A DNA stretch of 64,000 bases from Oasisia sp. SBJ-2009 (GCA_964017155.1 OZ024865.1:15926877-15990876), one strand, 5' to 3'; counted from the stretch's first letter, positions 24,571 through 37,996 are shown. Program-made: numbers and translations. The notes: generated by a model not told the origin, from the sequence alone.

Positions 24571-24819
24571 ATTGTATCATTTGGATGACTTTAACAAAAT
24601 CGTTTTGCCCCCAAAGCATGATTTTTCACCAGACAAGTGAAATTGCTACTACGTTTTGTCTGTGGGACAACTTAGCTGTTTACAACCAGGACATCTACAC
24701 AATTAATAGTTGGATTAGTTAGTTCTCTAAAAGATCCAACAATCAACGGAACTAGAAACTGCTGCTTTGGGAACAAAATAACTGCTCAAGTTAGTCAAAT
24801 GATTCAATTGAGATTCTAG

Positions 24820-25106
24820 GGTGAGTGTTCTTTGTGAGTTTCCATGGTGAGTGTCCAGGGTGAGTGTCCTGTGTGAGTGTCCATGGTGAGTGTCCTGGGT
24901 AAGTGTCTAGGGTTAGTGTCCTGGGTGAGTGTCCTGGGTGATTGTCCAGGGTGAGTGTCCTGGGTGAGTTTCCAGGGTGAGTGTCCTGGGTGAGTGTCCA
25001 GGGTGAGTGTCCTGGTTGAGTTTCCAGGGTGCGTATCCTGGTTGAGTGTCCAAGGTGAGTGTCCTGGTTGAGTGTCCAGGGTGAGTGTCCTGTGTGAGTG
25101 TCCAGT
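24820..25106. repeat. Inverted arm of the 12-bp minisatellite (GGTGAGTGTCCA)
   Basis: About 23 units of the same 12-mer in the opposite orientation, 250 bp after the first array. On the plus strand most units contain GG|GTGAGTG, a near-consensus 5' splice donor. The two arrays could pair as a long imperfect hairpin. Confidence 0.9.
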
Positions 25107-25116
25107 GGCAGCCTAT

Positions 25117-25310
25117 TGTCTTCATTCCCTCAGGTATATATTGTCTTAATTCCCCCTAGGTTATACTGTTTTCTTCATTGTCCAGCTCTGGTGCTTTAAT
25201 TACCTCATGTGTTGTCTTCATTCCTTCAGGTTATCAGGTATATTGTCTTCATTCCTTTGTGCATGTTTTATTCTTCCCAGTTATGTTGTTTTCATTCTCC
25301 CAAGTTCTGC
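25117..25310. repeat. Degenerate pyrimidine-rich repeat, acceptor-like
   Basis: Five or six irregular copies (about 28-50 bp apart) of ATTGTCTTCATTCCCTCAG followed by GTTAT. Several read as a pyrimidine tract plus CAG/TAG. Units are too diverged to give a firm period. Confidence 0.6.
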
Positions 25311-25594
25311 ATATGCATACATGCCTGTCTGCATACCTGTGAATATATATATATAATGAATCTGGGAAAATATATATTGCCACATTCTATTCATTCTTTA
25401 CAAGATCTTGCTAGCTATCTACCAAGACCATATTGTGTTCACTGGTGCATTCATTTTGTGTTTCAGGACATTTGTTAAGGAGCCGGGCCAACATTTATAA
25501 CATCATTAATAGGAATAGGAATATTGACTGCCATTGTTGAACAAGTACGTCTCATGTCATTGATGTCAGTGTTTCTTGTTCCAGTTGTTGCCTT

Positions 25595-26095
25595 AAAACT
25601 TGTGTCACATCACAACACCTTAAAACACCTGTCATATCACAACACCTTCAAGCATATGGCATATTTCACTACCATCAAATACCTGTCATATTACCCCATG
25701 TATAAACACCTATGATATCTTACCACCTTAAACACACATCATACCCACCTTAAAAAACCTGTCATGCTACACCACCTTAAAACACCTGTAATGTTACACC
25801 ACCTTCAATCATATGTCAATACACTACCCTCAAACAACTGTCATATCACACCACCTTAAAATATATGTCTTATCACAACACCTTCAAATATGTATCACAT
25901 CGTTCCACCTTCAAAAATCTGTCATGTTACAACACCGTAAAACACATGTCACATTACTCCACCTTCAAACACCTGCAATGTCAAGCGACTTTCATACACT
26001 TATAATGTCACACCTCCTTCAAACACCTGTAATGTTACACACACCACCTTGACAACACCTGTACTATCACAGTAAATATCACACCATCTTCAAAC
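25595..26095. repeat. Degenerate ~30-35-bp repeat (ACACCTTAAAACACCTGTCA)
   Basis: Repeated CACCTT(A/C)AAACACCTGTCAT with variable linkers, ending in a short (TA)n tract near 26100. Frames here are repeat artefacts. Confidence 0.7.
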
Positions 26096-26099
26096 ATTA

Positions 26100-27455
26100 T
26101 ATATATATATATAAGGTATAATATTGTCTTTGTCCTACTTATAGATATGCCTCAATGATCGGTGACATTGTATGTGATCTTTTACTTGAGTACCAACCAG
26201 AGTCAGTGTTTAAATTGGTCTTGTTCCCTCAGAATGAGTCCTGAATAATTGTGTTGATTAGTTGCACATCTCTCATGCTGGTGAGTAATGTTGAAGTCTG
26301 AATGTGTAATATATATATATATATATATATATTCCTGTGTGCCAAAACTGGTTACCTTCACTGCAAATCATCTTTCACCACACTGATTGTTTTTAACCTT
26401 CAAAATACCTATTGCTCCCAACTTTAATGTCTTTTTACCCAACACTACTAATTAGTGAAGAATACACTTTGCAGCAGGTGTCCTTATGGTCTCTAACAAT
26501 GACCAACACTTTTTGCACAACCAGAGGTTGGATTAGCACCTGATAGTGACCACAGGTCTTTAGTCAGGCTCGAAACTGGCACCAGACTGCCTTGAGTTAC
26601 CACATTTCTTCACAAAATCATAGCAGTCATTAGCACATTGTCTCTTCTGAGAACAGCATAGGCATTTTGTTATGGATTTGCTGGCTTAGTTTAACAAACA
26701 ATAGATTATGGTCTTTACCGCTAACTGTGGACGAGGTCATCAAAAAGTATGCCCCTTGAGGGAAAGTCTTTGTGGCTTTAATATCATCAATATGCAACTA
26801 TTTTTAAAACAGTTGGTTATATAGACAGGTAAAAAAAGAGACTGACAACATATTCTATAAAATGCTATCGGTGGCATGTATTATTGTCGTTTCTGCCCAA
26901 TTTCTGCAATGGCAGGCCAGAAATACCTTTCATCATGGCAGAAAACCAACCCTGCCCATAAGCTCATCTATTTTCCAGACTTATCGGTTTGAATGTCATC
27001 CATGTGCAAACATATTAGAAATGGTTATGTATAAAAATGACAAACTTACCTATCCATGGTATGTATTTTCTATTGTTGCACTTTTTCAGCCCTGGCAGTG
27101 ATCACAACTGTCTGCCCTATTTCTGCCTAGCAGAAAACCAAACGTGGGAAATGAAAGTGCACTTGAGTATTGACAATTATAATTAACCACCTGCACAAAT
27201 TAGTTATCCAGCTACAAAACAATCTTATGCCTCATGCAAGTACAACAGTTAGGCCTCTGCAAGATGAAAAATCATACACGGAAACTAGTAAACTATTTAT
27301 ACATAACTAGCGCGCGCATGTGTGTGTGTGTACACGCATCCGCATAAGCACTTGTGCGTTGAACATTCATGTTTTTTTTAGAATGATTCATCACCTCCAA
27401 ATTCATTGTCTCCATCTGTCTACCAAACCAAATTAAAGAATGAAAGCCGAATAAT
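26100..27455. other. No supported gene
   Basis: AT-rich, with a (TA)n tract near 26308-26331. The frame 26862-27101 contains no recognisable domain. Confidence 0.35.
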
Positions 27456-27460
27456 AATGG

Positions 27461-27633
27461 GACTTGGCAGATTACTCAGCCCAAAAAACTGGTTACCAAT
27501 ATATATTGCCAATGTTTACATTGGACTTGGCAGATTACTCAGCCCAAAAAACTGGTTACCAATATATATTGCCAATGTTTACATTGGCAATATATATTGG
27601 TAACCAGTTTTTTGGGCTGAGTAATCTGCCAAG
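27461..27633. repeat. 63-bp direct repeat followed by a near-perfect palindrome
   Basis: GACTTGGCAGATTACTCAGC... occurs at 27461 and again at 27524. The second copy (27526-27578) is followed after two bases (TT) by its exact reverse complement (27581-27633), giving 53-nt arms. Confidence 0.9.
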
Positions 27634-27639
27634 CAGTTA

Positions 27640-28900
27640 ATTATATAAATCTTACGTTCTTACCTGGCGTATGTTACCTTGTTTCCACAGCATTTAACAC
27701 GTATGTAAGGGAGTTAGAATAAGACTCCATTACGGACGGATTTTTATCAGGTTACAAATTGTTACCTCGCATATTGCCCACGCCAGTAATAAATGTGTTA
27801 TTATTATTACCCGTATACATTGATATCTATACTATATAAAATAATATATGCACTTGAGGCAGTAATTACACTGCCGGACAGTTTGTTAGTTTTCATCAGT
27901 TGGAAACCAGAATTGTCAACAATTGTCTAGCTGTATTTTCTGTCAATAAATGTTATTGAAACACTGAAACATTTGTAGTTGTATCTAGTTATATTTTATT
28001 GCTCGCAGTACACTGTAGCCTCAACACTTCATAAATAGTATACTGACATAGGCACATAGCAATATTCACAGTTGATTGTCCCATCAATCCATAATACGGT
28101 AATATATAGATATTCACACCATGCTGCGAACGTTCTGCAGGCAAAGCAATATTCATATTTAGGTGTTTTATCACGTCATGCATATGCTACAATAATATGT
28201 CAATAAATTACTTAAACGAATCCCGTGTTTGCGTGAACAATTTTGCTGAGACAAGGTATTCTGGTAAAGTTCATCTGCAATGTTGACCGTGTCATAGGTA
28301 GGACTAAAACTACTGATCCTTCGAGTGCAGCAAATAGGTTACAGCTTTTTAAAGTGTGGTTGCTCTAATTATAATAGTAAGACACTTTATTTAGAAACTA
28401 AAATCCAAAGTACAAACTCTGTTCAGAAGTGTTTACAAAAGTAGTTTAAAATCACAAGAAATAAATATAATAAAAGTACAAGTAAAATCGTGAATACGTA
28501 TAGCTAAATCAATGTTGTACGAAAACTGAATCACAGAAACTTATTAATTAGAGATGTCATAGTTGTAATTTATATATGTCAATGTATATTCACGAAATAG
28601 AAGTATATTATGTAATATATATATTAGGTTGTATATAAAATACCTATATAGGCAATTGCAAAATAAATAAGTATATCATATTATGCATAGTCGTTAATTA
28701 ATAATAATGACTACAGCAATACAATAGTTGTGTCCATTGTAATATAAATTATGTGTGAACTAGTAAACAGTAAACATTATATGCTTGTTGAGCTAATGAA
28801 AAATAAACATAAAACAGTGAAACGTGTACAAAAACTAGACATTACAAGCAATCTTGAAATAATGTACTAACATCAGACATGTGAGACAGTATCAGAATTT
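27640..28900. other. AT-rich, no supported gene
   Basis: No coding or repeat structure beyond simple AT-rich sequence; the 64-aa frame at 27989-28183 is unsupported. It could hold introns of the minus-strand SAP gene that starts at 29038. Confidence 0.35.
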
Positions 28901-28903
28901 GTT

Positions 28904-29038
28904 TTATGTGTGACATGTATGACTTTCAGCAGTCCTAGCTTGCTGAAACAATTCCCATTTTCTTCCCGTAACTGTCGCATCACGTTTCCTCAGTTCACAT
29001 TTCAGACGTGCTAAAGACATTTCTTCATATTGCGACAT
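28904..29038 (-). CDS. Short minus-strand ORF or first exon with a SAP-like motif
   Basis: ATG (complement at 29036-29038) opens 44 codons ending in TAA. Residues 7-32 read MSLARLKCELRKRD then ATVTGRKWELFQQA, matching the SAP pattern: an L..LK.EL..R helix, a T/G-R-K turn and an EL second helix. SAP domains bind AT-rich DNA and occur in chromatin and transposon-associated proteins. A 44-residue product would be almost only the domain, so this is more likely the first exon of a larger gene, with a donor inside the last 30 nt (for example AAA|GTCATA), or a truncated relic. The 110 bp upstream would then be the promoter region. Confidence 0.5.
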   Translation of the reverse strand: MSQYEEMSLARLKCELRKRDATVTGRKWELFQQARTAESHTCHT

Positions 29039-29099
29039 AATGATGACAATTTGTACCAAATCCAAATGAAAGTGCTAATCTTAGTCACGTCGTGCCGGT

Positions 29100-30525
29100 G
29101 GAGGTTTAGTTTACCGCGAACCCTGTAGGCCCGGTGACGCCTGGCGCCACCTGGCGAACTCCGTGAATGCTCCACCCCCATCGTATCCGCGGGCGCGTAT
29201 ATATTGCAGAATTAAGCATTTACTGTGTTCAAACGACTATAACCCAAAAGCTAAGAAGAAATCATTGGTATATTCAGCGGATTACGTGTTCGTAAGAACC
29301 GTAATGAACCGGTTCCACTGCAATGTTCAAACGATAGTAACAAAAATATCCTGTTCACATCCTGTGACTAATGTGTACATGTAAGATTTGATATTTATAT
29401 ACTAAATTCCGTCAAGCGATCATGAAATGGCTGGCTGAACATGCGCTTTTCGTTGTAGGTCATAGCTTATTGACATTCTGGCGTCAGAAGATTATATTCA
29501 TGACAAAAACTAGCCACGACAAAAACCTAAGGGACAGTTGTTTAAAGTGTCAAATGTATGCAGTAACGCTTAAGGCGTCTGACTGGTCAAATCAGTCAGA
29601 CCCCTTAAACTAGATATACTGTCGCAGTAATAATGATTCCCATAATTTAGTTAACCGTTATCAACATGGTAGAAGAAATATAATTTGGTTGTGACGTAGG
29701 CAAACTGCGACGTACTGGATACATCAAATGGAGAACTTACATAACTAATAATCCAGGTGGCGCCATTACGCAACGCGGACCTCGTGCCGTCAACCGCCAG
29801 CGTCCAGTTACCGCGTTACACCACATTCATTCATTATATCCAGCATGTGTTAACACACGCTGTAGCCTATGCATTATAGCTATAACAGTTGGAGACTAAT
29901 AGAACTCGAAGAACTGAAACAAAATTAAACAGCGCGCGCGTAAAGAACTCAAGTACGTCACAGACCCGAGTTGCTTATCAGCGCCCCCTAACGATCATGT
30001 ATGTTCCCCATTGGCGTGTCCAGTACGTCGCTTGAACACGTGCGAAAAGCACATGTTCGGACAGACATAACTTTTATTAATTGCTTGACGAAGTTTGCTG
30101 AAAGCTACCTGGATACATACATTTTAAATGCGGTCTGAAATACCAACTCTTAATAGATGCACGCCATGTTAAATCCTAGATCCCTTAATTACTTCCATGA
30201 CGTCACAAACAATCAAACTGAACACGCATGCAAATTGAGATCTTGCGGAATCTGCACAGAGCTACGCAACTTATTAAAACTATTACAACAATCGCAGGTT
30301 ACATTTTATAAACCATAACATTGTATACAACTCACAAATAAACAGTAATGTATAAATAAATATATGTATATATATATATGTATGCCATTTCTACACGCAC
30401 GATACTACGCATACAAATTGTGGCTATCAAACATAAAACATCTACTTCAGTAGTGTGGCATTGTAATTGCTACATCACAGTCGGTTTATACAAATAAAAA
30501 ATACACACGCACGCACGCCGTCCTC
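29100..30525. other. No supported gene
   Basis: Includes GC-richer patches (29100-29190, 29755-29830) that may be promoter-associated. The frames at 29163-29384 and 29422-29613 have no domain features. Confidence 0.35.
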
Positions 30526-30530
30526 AAGGT

Positions 30531-30576
30531 CTACTTCTTCAAGTCTTCATATCGTGGCGGTGGCACAGCAGGAACA
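30531..30576 (-). CDS. Candidate terminal exon ending ...PPPRYEDLKK
   Basis: On the minus strand the acceptor TTAATGTTACAG opens 46 nt reading VPAVPPPRYEDLKK then TAG. PPPRY fits the PPxY consensus for WW-domain ligands. Upstream exons are not identified. The exon is very short, so this could be chance. Confidence 0.3.
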
Positions 30577-31169
30577 CTGTAACATTAATAACTTGTATTA
30601 CTTAATCATCATGTGAGGTTGTCAACTTTGTTTGAAAGACACAACCGGACACATCCGGCGTGACGATAACTGCAAATAACATTCCTGTATCAAAAGTTCA
30701 CAGAAAGATTTGTTGTGTAGCTCATGGCGTCTCAGAAAAGAATAACATATCACAGAGTGTGGTTTGAAGATATGCAGTTGGCTATGTTTTATGTGCATCT
30801 GGGGGGCGGTTCAGGTGGAGGGTTTTGGTCACCTTCGTAACGATGGGTCGTAGTGAGCCCCAGGGTGACTGAAGTTGGTGGGTATAAGATGTTTCCTACA
30901 TTGCTATCGATTTTGATATGAAGACTTAATTTAACAATATTGTGTTTGAAATCAGACTGTTGATCACATTGACATGACACTGATACACAGTGTTACATTT
31001 CTACCAGACCAGTATGCATGAAAGCACCTTTTTATTGCATATTATACTTATCTATATATTTTTTTTCTTATAGTGGATACATCTGGAATTCACTTGCATT
31101 TTGTTGTGACCATCCCATATATTGTAGATCACGAGTTGTACAATGCATATCCTTTTTAAAGACATTAAA

Positions 31170-31221
31170 GTGATTGATTGATTGATTGATTGGTTGGTTG
31201 ATTGATTGACTGACTGACTGA

Positions 31222-31265
<44 letters not shown>

Positions 31266-31269
31266 TTGC

Positions 31270-31314
<45 letters not shown>

Positions 31315-31315
31315 A
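31170..31315. repeat. Mosaic tetranucleotide microsatellite
   Basis: Runs of GATT, then GACT, then GGCT, then GATT again, each differing by one base from its neighbour: a stepwise-mutated tetranucleotide array. It produces spurious SINQSINQ/ASQPASQP frames. Confidence 0.95.
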
Positions 31316-31319
31316 TGTA

Positions 31320-32095
31320 TGTAAAATAACTGTGCAACCAGGCCGCTTTTAAGCCAAAGTACTGTTTTAAACAAGGGCAATACAAAGCAATGTTAATCTA
31401 GCAAATTAATTATAGTTAGCCAAAGCATTTTCTGTTGGTGATTACGGGCTCTATGTAACGTTTTAGCGCACAGGATTGTGCCACTGACCATGATTGATCA
31501 ATGTACAAAATAAAGTGTGAGTGAGATCAATGAACAAGATAAGGTAGTAGTTGAATTATCACACGGTGTCTACATTCTTCTCACCCACTCGTCATGTAAA
31601 TATGACTGTTCCCTTAGAACATGGCTGTAGGTTGTTTAATTTTTTTAAGTAAGTTGACATACTGTAGTTATTGCAGCTGTATGTGGAAGATTTTTCTTCA
31701 AACGGACCTATGCCACTATTCCTGCTACCAAGGAAGAACACACATTTTATAGGCATTTTTGAGTCTTTTTGAAACTTAATTAAAGAAAATTGTTATCCAA
31801 AATAACCACATCGAAACGGCATGTGAACAAGGACGGCTTTGTATTCAGGCTCAGGAATGAAACAATGTTTAACTTACATCAGTGAAAATGCATAGTTTGA
31901 AAGGCCATCAGAAAATGGAAACTATTATTAATGGAAACTTAGTGGTCCATTGAATACTGACATTCTGCATTGTTGATATGCATTGTAAAAATAAGTTAGC
32001 ACAGGCTAAGAGTGTATTGCGTTATCTTTTCAATTCTAATTTCACATTATAAGACACTGAAACACTGAGCGTTGGTAACCACTATTATATTGTAT
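31320..32095. other. No supported gene
   Basis: AT-rich intergenic or intronic sequence, with nothing visible on either strand. Confidence 0.35.
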
Positions 32096-32102
32096 AATTG
32101 TG

Positions 32103-32312
32103 TTATAATGTATGGAGGTTCTTGATTTGTTGTACCCTTCCCTTGAAAGTGTTACTTGTTCTGGCAGCCACAGCTGTGTCAGGCAATTCGTTCATTCTAG
32201 TCTTTAATGGTTTATGGAAGGAAGGGATAAAGTTTAGATTTGGTTCTACACTGTATCTGGCAGAGTTGCAGTGTGTGTCGACTATTGGAGGGTGTAACAT
32301 CAGGCCCACAGA
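32103..32312 (-). pseudogene. C-terminal fragment of a non-LTR retrotransposon ORF
   Basis: The minus-strand frame contains SFHKPLKTRMNELPDTAV and AARTSNTFKGRVQQ, the 'W/M-N-x-LP...A-x-S-x-N-x-FK' pattern that ends the reverse-transcriptase ORF of CR1/Jockey-type LINEs. No upstream RT domain is attached, as in a 5'-truncated insertion. Confidence 0.5.
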
Positions 32313-32924
32313 CATGGGGTCAAATACATTGAAATGTATTTAAATACAAATACTCTTTAGGGACTCAAATACATATAAATACTTTTAAAAGCAACAGTAC
32401 TTGAAATGGTAAATATACCATAAAATACTTATGCAAATGTTTTTTTAAAGACAACTCGTTAATTGTACAGAGTACCGAACGGCATTTATCAAAAAGTAAC
32501 GAAAGCCATCATTCTTGTTATGTGATAGTGTGACGGCAGCATCATGTTTAGCAACCATGAACTGGAAGATGTTGGGATGGTGTTCCCCACCACTTTCGCG
32601 AACTTGGAATTCTATCCCTCAACATGGTTGTTTGTTCATTTGTCAGTTTCTGTGTAGACATTCCACATGTCCATGGAGATCTTTGAATCATCGCCAAGCC
32701 ATGTCTCCACAGAAGTACTTGTTAAAATGTATAAGTTGTGGAAGTGCCTCAGTGGGACACATATCAAAGACTTGGACCACCCTTTATGGACATCAGCTGG
32801 ATGGAGATGAAATAGTAAATGTTCCCGTATATTGTTACATTGTGAATTGGAGAAATAGAAAAGTAGCTATGACGGGACTAGTTCAACTGTCAAACTTAAT
32901 TAGTAGCTATAACGGGAGTAAAAG

Positions 32925-33163
32925 TAGCTATAACGGGAAGACACCAACAAAATATTCCAAAGTCCACGCAATACACCAAGCAATTGTTTAATTGTGCACA
33001 GCTGTGAAAACATGTGGGCCTAGTAATTAAAATTGAGTACCCAGGTAAGTATGAATTTAAGATAATCTGAGAAAAAATCAATATCTTGATTTTTGTTCAT
33101 GTTGATTTAATCAATGATTTAATCGATGATTGAATCAATTTGATTAAATCAACGACAACCCTG
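32925..33163 (-). mobile_element. hAT-like MITE fragment, ATTTAATC-rich end
   Basis: Ends CCCTG (complement of CAGGG) after a zone of GATTTAATCAATTTGATTAAAT-type words, here in pieces. Its reverse complement matches 40901-41185, including the internal CTAGGCCCACATG and GGACTTTGG words. There is no matching second terminus in either copy. Confidence 0.5.
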
Positions 33164-33560
33164 TTTGACTGTAACCCGAAGATGGACCAGCAGATCGCTA
33201 ACATTGTGAAGGTATTTTATTACCAGATAAGAAACATTGGGCGAATTCCCCTACATCTGACAAATGAAGCGTGTAAAATACTTGTTCACGCACTAGTGAC
33301 ATCCCGCTTATACTATGGTAACTTATTTCTCTGTGGTCTATCATACAACACGATGCAATGACTGCAAAAGGTGCAGAGTTGTGCCGCTTAATAATTACGG
33401 GCTCGAAGAAATGTATACGATCATATCACACCCGCACTGCAGCGATTACACTGGCTACCAGTTCACCTGAGACCAACCTACCAAGATAGCCACCTATACC
33501 GGCACGATATCGGCTGCATCTCAGTAAGCTCTAGCCTCGATTACACAGCCTCTGTGAGGT
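33164..33560 (+). pseudogene. CR1-like LINE fragment, RT C-terminal region
   Basis: The plus-strand frame reads DQQIANIVKVFYYQIRNIGR, LTNEACKILVHALVTSRL and, after stops, HITPALQRLHWLPVHLR. These are standard post-RT blocks of CR1/L2-type LINEs. Several stops and frameshifts show it is dead. It begins exactly where the MITE fragment before it ends. Confidence 0.7.
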
Positions 33561-33564
33561 GGCA

Positions 33565-34189
33565 GCACTTTTAAGCCCCTCAACTTCGCCTGGGATAAAT
33601 GTGGGTCTGCATTTTCGTGCCGCCAGGGCGGCCTTACCCCAGATTAGGGTAGAGACCCTGGTTGGCTCTCAGGCCAACTATAAAATGAAAATAACGATAT
33701 ACCTTTACAAGATTTTGCAAATAAGTGTTTAAAAATATATTTTCTATTTAAAAAAACTGTTCTTAAAAAATAATCTCTAGAAGAAACAGTTCGAACATCC
33801 AAAGAAATTGCAGTCTGTGAAAATATATTTAAAACAATATTAGTGTATTTTGTAAGAAACCTATACCAACACATGTCTTCGCATAGTTGAACTGTCAGTG
33901 AACTCCAGGGTCCTTAAACTTAGCCTAGCCTAATGATACCCCTGTAGAGGCTTCAGTGATTACAGCCCCAGTGACACCATGTGTAATTTAACAGCAGTCC
34001 AGCTCGCGAGTCCGGAACCTTCCAGGCCTGGAACACTGGAGGTAGTGACCTTTGAGACTGCAGTTTCCCTGCTCCTTGACTGCACTGATAGCTAGTTACG
34101 AGGATTTACATAGAAGCACAGCTGCAGTGTGTATATATATTATATAATCATTCATTTTGTTGTAAACCTTTGTACATTTCTAGATTAAC

Positions 34190-34190
<1 letters not shown>
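33565..34190. other. No supported gene
   Basis: Nothing recognisable, apart from the end of the decayed LINE and AT-rich sequence. A (TA)n tract follows at about 34196-34246. Confidence 0.35.
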
Positions 34191-34239
<49 letters not shown>

Positions 34240-34518
34240 TATATATCATTTGTTGCATGAAATTATATGCGCACGCTTATTTCTGTGGAAATTTATATAC
34301 ATTATATTAGACATGCATGCATGACTCAGATGTAGCGCTCATAACTGCATAGGCCAGGTAACTCAGCCATTCCTCGATTGTGGTCACAAGTATTGGTATG
34401 TCTCGACAAGTTGATTATGCATGTTGAAAAGGGCTGAATCTATATATTGAGTGTACAGACGCGTTGCATTGAAATGTGCATGTGCACGTATGTGCACACA
34501 CATATGCGTGTATGTACG

Positions 34519-34555
34519 TGCACGCACGCACGCACGCACCCCCCTCACACACACG

Positions 34556-34604
<49 letters not shown>
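34519..34604. repeat. (CA)n microsatellite
   Basis: CACGCACG steps into an uninterrupted (CA)n run. It gives spurious VCVCVC/THTHTH frames on both strands. Confidence 0.95.
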
Positions 34605-34609
<5 letters not shown>

Positions 34610-34740
34610 GGCCGGTTTTGTCTAGTCATTATTTGCCTTGAGTAGCTGTGTCAGTCGTCATCCAACTGTGTTGAACGCAGTGAGTAAGGAGGCTCACCAA
34701 GTTGTCAAAAGTATATGTGTTCTCTCCTTGTTATCACAGG

Positions 34741-35554
34741 CAGGGGTAGAACTACCCACTAGTCCGCTAGTCCGTTCACTAGTTAAGATAAGGACGGACT
34801 AGTAAAACTAGTTCGGTTGTCTAGTCAAGGTAAATGGGTCATACACCCCACCCTACACCAATCAATCATGCCTTTGTAGTCACAGTGACCCTATCCCTAA
34901 CCCATCCACAGGCTGGGGGATGTAACGAAATCCCAAGTCATTAAAATGTTGATAAGTTGTTGCCAGTGAGTAACTGACTGCAGCAGCTTCATTTACTGGT
35001 AAATTATGACATTTTCATAGGCATGGCCACCAGCTATGAACTTGTTTGGGCATTATTTGTAAAAATGAATGGTTTTTTTATGTCTAAAGTTTTCTAGTGT
35101 GATATTTTTATTTATGTTAATACAGTCCAGTAGAGTCGTTTTCATAACAGCGTAATGTGAGGTAAAATTCCAGAATTTCCAGGGAAATTCATAATGGTAG
35201 CGTGGTACTACTGGTCAATGAGCACAATTGGCGTTTTTATAATTGCGCAGTTTTATAATACACGTGTACAGATCATATCTTTACTTTTTAATTTATTACT
35301 TTTGTTATTTCTGTAATATTGATTTGTTACCTGTATGAAAAGTGCATTGTTTTTAGTGGGGTTGCAACGTATACTTGCTTTTTGGTTTTAATTAAAACAA
35401 ATTGTAACAACTTAAATTTGGATTGTTTTTATATTTTAATGTGCTGTTTTAAATGGACAATAACGTCTTTTTGACAGACTTTTGGCAGACTAGTAAACTT
35501 TTTACTTTACTAGTCCAGCTGTCTAGTAAAATAAATTCCGATGTTCTACCCCTG
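34741..35554. mobile_element. hAT-like MITE, 814 bp (CTAGTCC family)
   Basis: Left end CAGGGGTAGAACTACCCACT; right end is the complement of CAGGGGTAGAACATCGG. Subterminal zones are rich in ACTAGTCCG / CGGACTAGT. The five bases ACAGG lie directly outside both ends. No transposase frame. A second, partial copy is at 37997. Confidence 0.7.
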
Positions 35555-35559
35555 ACAGG

Positions 35560-36576
<1,017 letters not shown>

Positions 36577-36579
36577 GCA

Positions 36580-37996
36580 AGCTGTCAGTTGCAGTGTGGT
36601 CAGCACCATAAGAGGTTTTTTTATATTGGCCCATAAAATAACGCACAAATACTCACTTGTAAAGTTGGTAAAAAAAAACAGATTAGGGGATATGACATTG
36701 TCATTGTCATTGATTTTTGCTTTCAAAAGAGCCTAAATTAAAGATTTTAAAAACAAACCGGGCCGATGTCCTATGGCAGTATGCCGAGTCTCCCCGAGAT
36801 CGAGCCAATATCGGTGCCGAGAAGGCCGAGAATCAGCTACGGACACATAAACAGAACTGTACGATCTGCCTCGCCACCTCCCCTTTTATTCGTACCGACC
36901 TCACAAACTGTCACACGTACACGATGATCAGCGTTTCGCAGGTTACAGCGGTGAAATGTTGCATTTTTAGCTGATTTTTTAAGCGGATGGATACTTGGCA
37001 GTGTTTTGGCTTGTTGACGCCTCTGTTGTATTACTGCGTGCATACATTTGTAAATATTGACGGGTGTCACACATAGCAGCATTTTACGAGAGAACGAAAC
37101 ATTGGAATTTGACTAAACTCGACCAGCATGTCACTATGATGATGATACCACCAGACAATAAGTTTTAGAATTTTCCTGCGTCTGGCTTTTTAGAATCCTA
37201 CAAACGCTAACATGGTGCTATAGAAAAGCTAACTGTATCATGAGCCTATACGGTTAGGCCGCCAGTCTAGTACGGCATTCAATCTGCGCATGCGTATGCT
37301 TTTATTTCCGGTTTGGCTGTCAGACGTGGCTACTCAGTCTACTACTTAGTGCTGGATAATGCTGATTAATAATAATGGTGTTGACGTTTTTATAGAAAAA
37401 GTGCAAGTTAAAATCAGCAGTCACGATACTTTAAGCACTGCCTGTTTGAGTGTTTCAAACTCAGTCAGTGTTGTCAAACCTCCACTGCGCCAGTCCAGGC
37501 AATGTTTGACAGGGACTCCGAGGGAGCATTTACTGTTTAAGTGTTTTACTTTTGGCTGTTAGCTTGTTCCAAGGTTCTATGGATATATGGTTCTATTGGG
37601 GCTACTGTGAAGGAGTGTTCATAGTCTCAGGCTATGCCATAGGCTTGTACCCGGGAATGTTGGACCACAAGTTGTAGGGGGTGGCCTATGGGCACAGCAG
37701 CTAAAATTGTTCTGTGGCGCAGTGTCGGTGAGTGCATGCTGGCTGAGTATGACGTATGACTATATGGACTAGTGGAGTGCTCGAGTTATAGACATTATGT
37801 CCCAAGTCGCTTATGTCCCAAGTCACTTATGTCCCAAATATTGTGGACGATATGTCCCAAAACAAGATGATATGTAACAGATAAAATATGCACTGGGCTT
37901 GAAATGTTCTACAAAGACTGCTAGGATTAGTGTTAATACAATATTAACATATTTATGTTAAGGCTAAAGTGCAAAAATAACATAAAAAATTAATAA
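36580..37996. other. No supported gene; one GC-richer patch
   Basis: A GC-richer patch at 36755-36930 is open in two plus-strand frames (one reads RADVLWQYAESPRDRANIG) without a recognisable domain. Repeated TTATGTCCCAAGTC words occur at 37795-37870. Confidence 0.35.

Noticed and set aside
23200..24722. Plus-strand ORFs up to 282 aa (WTLTLDTH repeats)
   Set aside because: Translations of the 12-bp minisatellite in several frames; nothing besides the repeat is encoded.
32515..32991. 158-aa plus-strand ORF
   Set aside because: Runs through a degraded repeat and into a MITE fragment, with no recognisable pattern.
34384..34645. Cys/Val- and His/Thr-rich ORFs on both strands
   Set aside because: They translate a (CA)n/(GT)n microsatellite.
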